Source of the DNA: Rubritepida sp.
Lineage (GTDB): Bacteria; Pseudomonadota; Alphaproteobacteria; Acetobacterales; Acetobacteraceae
Reading direction: 5' to 3'
Assembly: GCA_028291485.1 (NCBI GenBank)
Contig: JAQGHZ010000530.1
Location: 1-9,351 of the forward strand
DNA: 9,351 nt
The notes below the pieces were generated by a model that did no database searches, had not been told where the DNA came from, and saw only the letters and a list, made by a program, of their open reading frames with translations. Every line of letters starts with the position of its first letter. The stretch's first letter is position 1. The translations under genes were made by a program, and so were the position numbers. Shown here piece after piece: positions 5,598 to 9,351 of the stretch.

Positions 5598-6871
5598 GCT
5601 CCGCCATGCTCACCGCGATGCTGGTGCTCTTCGCCGCCAGCATCCCGGTCGCCGTCGCCATCGGCATCGCGGCCGTCATCGGCGTGGCGGGCTTCACCAA
5701 CTTCCCGCTGATCGTGGCGGCGCAGCAGCTCTTCGTCTCGCTCGATCGCTTCCCGCTCGCGGCTATCCCCTTCTTCATCCTGGCCGGCAACCTGATGGAT
5801 GTGGGCGGCATCTCGCGCCGGCTGGTGGAGTTCGCGAAATCCATCGTGGGCGGCGTGCAGGGGGGGCTGCCGGCCACCTGCATCGTCACCTGCATGATCT
5901 TCGCCGCCATCAGCGGCAGCTCGGTCGCGACCACCTTCGCCATCGGCACGGTGATGATCCCGGCGCTGGTGAAGCACGGCTATCCCGTGGCCTTCGCGGC
6001 CGCGCTGCAGGCCACGGCGGCGGAACTCGGCGTGATCATCCCGCCCTCGATCCCGATGATCCTCTACGGCGTCACCACCCAGACCTCGATCCCCGAGCTG
6101 TTCATCGCGGGCTTCGGGCCGGGCTTCCTCATCGGCGGCGCGCTGGTCGCGACGGTGCTGGTCTGGTGCCGCATCATGGGCTGGGGCAAGCAGGACGGGC
6201 TGGGCCGCCTGCCCTTCCTCACCGCGCTCAAGCAGGCCGGATGGGCGCTGTTCATGCCCGTGGTCGTGCTGGGCGGCATCTATGGCGGCATCACCACGCC
6301 GACCGAGGCCAGCGTCATCGCCGTGGTCTATGCGATCCTGGTGGGGATGTTCCTGCACCGCGAGATCGGCTGGCGGGACCTCTACCCGATCTTCCGCAAG
6401 TCGGTGATCTCGTCGTCGGTGATCATGTTCATCATCGCCTGCGCCGGCCTCTTCTCGTGGCTGCTGAACCGCCAGGGCGTGCCGGATGCGGCGGCCGCAT
6501 GGCTGGTGGCAAACTTCGAGGGGCCCGGCATGTACTTGCTGGGCGTGAACCTGTTTCTCTTCGTCGTCGGCATGTTCGTGGAGACCTCGGCCTCCATCAT
6601 CGTGCTCGCGCCGATCCTCGCCGAGGCCGCGGAGCGGCTGGGCATCGACCAGGTGCATTTCGGCACGGTGATGGTGGTGAACCTGGCGCTGGGCATGATC
6701 ACGCCGCCCTTCGGCGTGAACCTCTTCGCCGCGGCGCAGGTGGCGAACACCAGCATCGATCAGATGATGCGGTATCTGCCCATCTTCATCGCGGTGATCT
6801 TCGCCTGCCTCATGGTGATTACCTACGTGCCCGCGATCGTGCTGTTCCTGCCGCACCTGGTGTTTCGCTGA
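5594..6871 (+). CDS. dctM: TRAP transporter large permease subunit, DctM family
   Basis: The 425-residue length is typical of the family. This multi-spanning inner-membrane protein carries out sodium- or proton-coupled import of the solute delivered by DctP. Recognisable stretches are I-P-F-F-I-L-A-G-N-L-M at 58-68, I-S-G-S-S-V-A-T-T at 106-114, the A-A-E-L-G-V-I-I-P-P-S-I-P loop at 142-154, and G-M-I-T-P-P-F-G-V-N near 367-376, with hydrophobic helices throughout. Its ATG overlaps the dctQ stop as ATGA, and GGAG lies 8 nt upstream. It ends the operon, and a strong hairpin follows 7 nt after the stop codon. The substrate cannot be inferred from this subunit. Confidence 0.96.
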   Translation: MSSAMLTAMLVLFAASIPVAVAIGIAAVIGVAGFTNFPLIVAAQQLFVSLDRFPLAAIPFFILAGNLMDVGGISRRLVEFAKSIVGGVQGGLPATCIVTCMIFAAISGSSVATTFAIGTVMIPALVKHGYPVAFAAALQATAAELGVIIPPSIPMILYGVTTQTSIPELFIAGFGPGFLIGGALVATVLVWCRIMGWGKQDGLGRLPFLTALKQAGWALFMPVVVLGGIYGGITTPTEASVIAVVYAILVGMFLHREIGWRDLYPIFRKSVISSSVIMFIIACAGLFSWLLNRQGVPDAAAAWLVANFEGPGMYLLGVNLFLFVVGMFVETSASIIVLAPILAEAAERLGIDQVHFGTVMVVNLALGMITPPFGVNLFAAAQVANTSIDQMMRYLPIFIAVIFACLMVITYVPAIVLFLPHLVFR

Positions 6872-7123
6872 TCGCGCTTGCGCGGGGATGACATCCCCAC
6901 GCAGCATCCCGGTAAATTCGGCCTCGCCTTGGCCGCGGCCGGCACGCGGAACTGCGTGAAGCAGGCACATGAGCCGTCGGCGCCGAGGATGCGTTCCGGC
7001 CGCTCAACGAGGGCGGATACCCGCTGGTCTGCACCTGATGCGTATCTGCTTCGTGACGTGACGGAAAGGCGATAGGCTTGCCCATGAGCGGCCCGGCCAA
7101 GGACCGCCACACGGGAGGACATC
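6872..7123. other. Non-coding gap between TRAP operon and serine hydrolase gene
   Basis: Apart from the hairpin at 6879-6903, I see a 10-bp palindrome GGCCGCGGCC at 6931-6940 and a tandem GTGACGTGAC at 7053-7062. Short frames here lack ribosome-binding sites and family resemblance. The promoter for the hydrolase gene probably lies here, but I could not pick out convincing -35 and -10 boxes. Confidence 0.5.
6879..6903 (+). terminator. Hairpin after the TRAP operon
   Basis: TGCG and GGGGATG on the left pair with CATCCCC and CGCA on the right around a central base, 6891. The arms are 12 nt with one C-A mismatch (6883/6899). It lies 7 nt past the dctM stop. No T-run follows, so termination would be atypical or Rho-assisted. 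Its outer TGCG/CGCA and inner GGGGA/TCCCC resemble the stem at 97-119. Confidence 0.6.
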
Positions 7124-8407
7124 ATGATCGAACGCCGACACCTGGCGCTGCTCTCCGGCGGCGCCCTCTTCACGCCCGCGCTCCTGCGCGCGCAGGAAAT
7201 GGAACGCCGCGAGGAGCTCGTGCAGGGCTTTTCCCGCGCGCGCCTCGCCCGCTTCCAGCCCGCCATGGAGCGCGAGGTGGAGCGCGGCAGCTTCAACGGC
7301 GCCGTCGCCCTCATCGCCCGCAACGGGCAGGTCGTCCATCACGAGGCCTATGGCCATCAGGACAATGCCCGCCGCGTGCCGATGACGCGCGAGTCGATCT
7401 TCCTGCTCGCCTCCATGACCAAGCCGCTCATCTCCGTCGCCGCGATGATGCTGATGGAGGAGGGCCGCCTCAAGGTCACCGACCCGATCACCCAATGGCT
7501 GCCGGAGCTCGCCAACCTCAAGGTCGAGGTCCGCAACGGCGACCGCTTCGAGGACGTGCCGCTGCAGCGGCCGATCACCGTGCAGGACCTGCTGCGGCAT
7601 TCCTCGGGCTTCATCTATGCCAACGATGCCTCGCCCTCGCGCCGCATCAACGCGATGTATGAGCAGCACCAGATCGAGGCCCGCGATCGCCAGGTGACGG
7701 GCGACGAGATGCTGCGCAACCTCGGCACCATCCCGCTGGCCTTCCAGCCGGGCGCGCAGTTCTTCTACTCGATCAGCACCGACGTGCTGGGCCTGCTGCT
7801 GGAGCGCGTGAGCGGCCAGCGCCTCGACCGCCTCATCGCCGAGCGCCTGACCGAGCCGCTGGGCATGCGCGACACCACCTGGTGGGTGGAGCCGGCCCGG
7901 CGCGCGCGCATCGCGGAGAGCATCGCCTCCGACCCGCAAAGCGCGCCCATGTGGCAGAGCTACCGCATCGAGCAGGACCAGGCGGGCAAGAGCTACCTCA
8001 AGGGCGGCGCGGGCCTCGTCGGCACGAGCGGCGACTATTTCCGCTTCGCGCAGATGGTGGCGAATGGCGGTACGCTGGAGGGGCGGCGCTACCTCGCGGC
8101 GCCCACGGTGAACTACATGCTCTCCGACCACATGGGCACGATGGGCGGCACCCCGGCGGCGAGCACGGGGCCGGGCTACGGCTTCGGCCTGGGCTTCGCG
8201 GTGCGGCGGCAGGACGGGCTCGGCGCCGCGACGGGCAGCACCGGCGATGCGATGTGGGCGGGTGCCTGGGGCACGACCTTCACGATCGACCGGGCCGAAA
8301 AACTGGTCGGCGTCTTCATGGGCCAGGGCCCGAGCAGCCGCGGCCACACGCGCATGGTGTTCAAGAACCTGACCTACGGGGCGATGGTGGAAAGCCTGCG
8401 CGGCTAG
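7124..8407 (+). CDS. Exported serine hydrolase, beta-lactamase/S12 (class C-like) fold
   Basis: This 427-residue protein has the catalytic motif S97-M-T-K100 (SxxK), with S97 as nucleophile and K100 as general base. It also has L-L-R-H-S-S-G-F at 156-163, the second-motif tyrosine Y215 in F-Y-S-I-S-T-D-V-L-G, and W378-A-G-A-W-G-T384 in place of KTG. The usual YxN asparagine is isoleucine. This is the pattern of family VIII esterases and related hydrolases, not of true AmpC beta-lactamases. The N-terminus has R4-R5-H-L and a hydrophobic run ending in L-L-R-A-Q near 20-24, indicating export by Sec or possibly Tat. GGGAGGA lies 4 nt before the ATG. It precedes a TTT solute-binding protein gene by 52 nt. 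Related enzymes include esterases, D-aminopeptidases and 6-aminohexanoate-dimer hydrolases; the substrate is not predictable. Confidence 0.92.
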   Translation: MIERRHLALLSGGALFTPALLRAQEMERREELVQGFSRARLARFQPAMEREVERGSFNGAVALIARNGQVVHHEAYGHQDNARRVPMTRESIFLLASMTKPLISVAAMMLMEEGRLKVTDPITQWLPELANLKVEVRNGDRFEDVPLQRPITVQDLLRHSSGFIYANDASPSRRINAMYEQHQIEARDRQVTGDEMLRNLGTIPLAFQPGAQFFYSISTDVLGLLLERVSGQRLDRLIAERLTEPLGMRDTTWWVEPARRARIAESIASDPQSAPMWQSYRIEQDQAGKSYLKGGAGLVGTSGDYFRFAQMVANGGTLEGRRYLAAPTVNYMLSDHMGTMGGTPAASTGPGYGFGLGFAVRRQDGLGAATGSTGDAMWAGAWGTTFTIDRAEKLVGVFMGQGPSSRGHTRMVFKNLTYGAMVESLRG

Positions 8408-8426
8408 CGCACAGGGCACGGGACCT

Positions 8427-8432
8427 TATACT
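8427..8432 (+). promoter_or_regulatory. Possible -10 box (TATACT)
   Basis: TATACT matches five of six positions of TATAAT and stands out in GC-rich DNA, between the hydrolase stop and the next start. No good TTGACA-like box is seen 16-18 nt upstream, so the call is weak. Confidence 0.3.
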
Positions 8433-8452
8433 CACCGCAAACAAGGTGAGGA
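8431..8452 (+). promoter_or_regulatory. Shine-Dalgarno within an inverted repeat
   Basis: GGTGAGGA at 8445-8452 is a good ribosome-binding site 7 nt before the GTG at 8460. Its GGTGAG pairs perfectly with CTCACC at 8431-8436 around an 8-nt loop, so the site could be masked in RNA. The upstream arm overlaps the end of the possible -10 box. Confidence 0.5.
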
Positions 8453-8459
8453 TCGTCCC

Positions 8460-9351
8460 GTGCCCATCGCCAGACGCGCCGCGCTCGCGGCGACGCTCGC
8501 CGCCCCTCTTGCGGCGAACGCGCAAGGCCTTCCCGCCAAGCCGGTCCGCATCATCGTGCCGACCGGCGCCGGCGGCATCACCGACATCCTCGCGCGCCTC
8601 GTGGCCGAGCGCCTGGCCGAGCGGATCGGCCAGCCCGTGGTGGTGGAGAACCGCGGCGGCGCCGGCGGCGTGATCGGGACCGAGGCCGCGGCCCGCGCCG
8701 AGCCCGACGGCACCACCCTGCTTATGGCCTTCCCGAGCCACATGCTCAATCCCGGCCTCAAGGCACGGCTGCCCTACGACACCGAGCGCGCCTTCGCGCC
8801 GATCAGCACGGTGACGACGGTCTCGCTCGTGCTGATCGTGCCGCCGGGCCTCCCGGCGCGCAGCCTGCCCGAGCTGATCGCCCTCTCCCGGCGCGACCGA
8901 CTGACCTATGCTTCCGTCGGCGCCGGCAGCCTCGGCCATCTGGGCGCGGAACTGTTCCGCTCCATGGCCGGCATCGAGCTGACGCACATCCCCTATCGCG
9001 CCGCGCCCGAGGCGCACACGGCCCTGCTGCGCGGCGACGTCTCCATGTTCTTCGACACGCCGATCACGGCGATCCCGCAGATCCGCGAGGGCAAGCTGCG
9101 CGGCCTGGGCATGAGCTCGCTCGCGCGCTCGCCCGCGCTGCCGGAGGTGCCGACCATTGCCGAGACCCTGCCGGGCTATGAGGTGCTGGGCTGGAACGGG
9201 CTGCTGGCGCCCGCCGGCACGCCTGCGCCCATCGTGGAGCGGCTGGGCCGCGAGATCCGCGCGATCCTCACCGACGCCGCGATGGCCCGGCGTCTCGCGG
9301 AGCTCGGGACGGACCCCGCCCCGAGCACGCCGGAGGAGTTCGCGACCCGCA
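8460..9351 (+). CDS. TTT-family (Bug/TctC) solute-binding protein, 3' end cut off by window
   Basis: The visible 297 residues belong to the tripartite tricarboxylate transporter binding-protein family. It starts at GTG (8460), backed by GGTGAGGA 7 nt upstream. A signal peptide with R5-R6 is followed by an A-N-A site near 19-21. Family marks are V-R-I-I-V-P-T-G-A-G-G at 29-39 with D42 of the ligand loop, V-V-V-E-N-R-G-G-A-G-G, H-I-P-Y-R, and the late W-N-G-L-L-A-P-A-G-T-P. The family usually has about 320 residues, so only about 20-25 are missing. It is co-directional with the serine hydrolase. The TctA and TctB membrane subunits are not in the window; such orphan binding proteins are common in Betaproteobacteria and Acetobacteraceae. 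The ligand is probably a carboxylate. Confidence 0.95.
   Translation, partial: MPIARRAALAATLAAPLAANAQGLPAKPVRIIVPTGAGGITDILARLVAERLAERIGQPVVVENRGGAGGVIGTEAAARAEPDGTTLLMAFPSHMLNPGLKARLPYDTERAFAPISTVTTVSLVLIVPPGLPARSLPELIALSRRDRLTYASVGAGSLGHLGAELFRSMAGIELTHIPYRAAPEAHTALLRGDVSMFFDTPITAIPQIREGKLRGLGMSSLARSPALPEVPTIAETLPGYEVLGWNGLLAPAGTPAPIVERLGREIRAILTDAAMARRLAELGTDPAPSTPEEFATR

Noticed and set aside
5501..6970. A 489-codon minus-strand frame opposite dctM.
   Set aside because: Its His/Asp/Arg-rich composition is that of a GC-rich shadow of a membrane-protein gene; dctM on the other strand has clear family motifs.
7124..8407. Calling the serine hydrolase a beta-lactamase or resistance gene.
   Set aside because: The YxN asparagine and the KTG motif are absent; the motif set is that of esterase-like relatives.
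8397..8411. TGCGC/GCGCA stem spanning the hydrolase stop codon as a terminator.
   Set aside because: Only 5 bp with no T-run, common by chance at this base composition.
7004..8419. A 471-codon minus-strand frame opposite the serine hydrolase gene.
   Set aside because: Low-complexity Ala/Arg/His composition and no recognisable motif; the + strand carries the SxxK hydrolase.

Overview
The window is very GC-rich DNA with the gene content of an alphaproteobacterium. Substrate-binding proteins of both the TRAP and TTT ('Bug') families, small Acetobacteraceae-like proteins and hairpin-rich gene ends suggest a Roseomonas-type Acetobacteraceae. This taxonomic call is an inference from style and gene families; there is no rRNA or similar marker here.

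Layout. Positions 1-70 (+) hold the last 22 codons of a gene with a CxxCxxC zinc-type tail that looks like QueC. Positions 71-325, between the stop codons of two convergent genes, are non-coding and form one large composite inverted repeat: both genes run straight into copies of the same ~110-bp module, and the two copies meet at a perfect 20-bp inverted repeat. Positions 326-3895 (-) carry three co-directional genes, in transcription order an N-acyl-D-amino-acid deacylase, a small single-pass membrane protein, and a ThDP-dependent enzyme of the acetolactate-synthase-like superfamily. Positions 3896-4030 are a divergent promoter region. Positions 4031-6871 (+) are a compact TRAP transporter operon (DctP, DctQ, DctM). 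Positions 6872-7123 are non-coding with a strong hairpin just after dctM. Positions 7124-8407 (+) encode an exported serine hydrolase of the beta-lactamase/S12 fold. From 8460 to the window edge (+) there is a TTT-family substrate-binding protein with a GTG start, cut off by the window.

How they may work together. The divergent arrangement suggests a catabolic module: the TRAP system would import a carboxylate-bearing solute, the cytoplasmic zinc deacylase would hydrolyse N-acyl-D-amino acids, and the ThDP enzyme would process a 2-oxo acid or acyl intermediate. The following serine hydrolase belongs to a fold that includes D-aminopeptidases and esterases and sits beside an orphan solute-binding protein, so it could belong to a second uptake unit. 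The substrates are not readable from the sequence.

The most unusual structure is the 71-325 inverted composite element. No CRISPR array, tRNA, rRNA, IS element or phage gene was seen.
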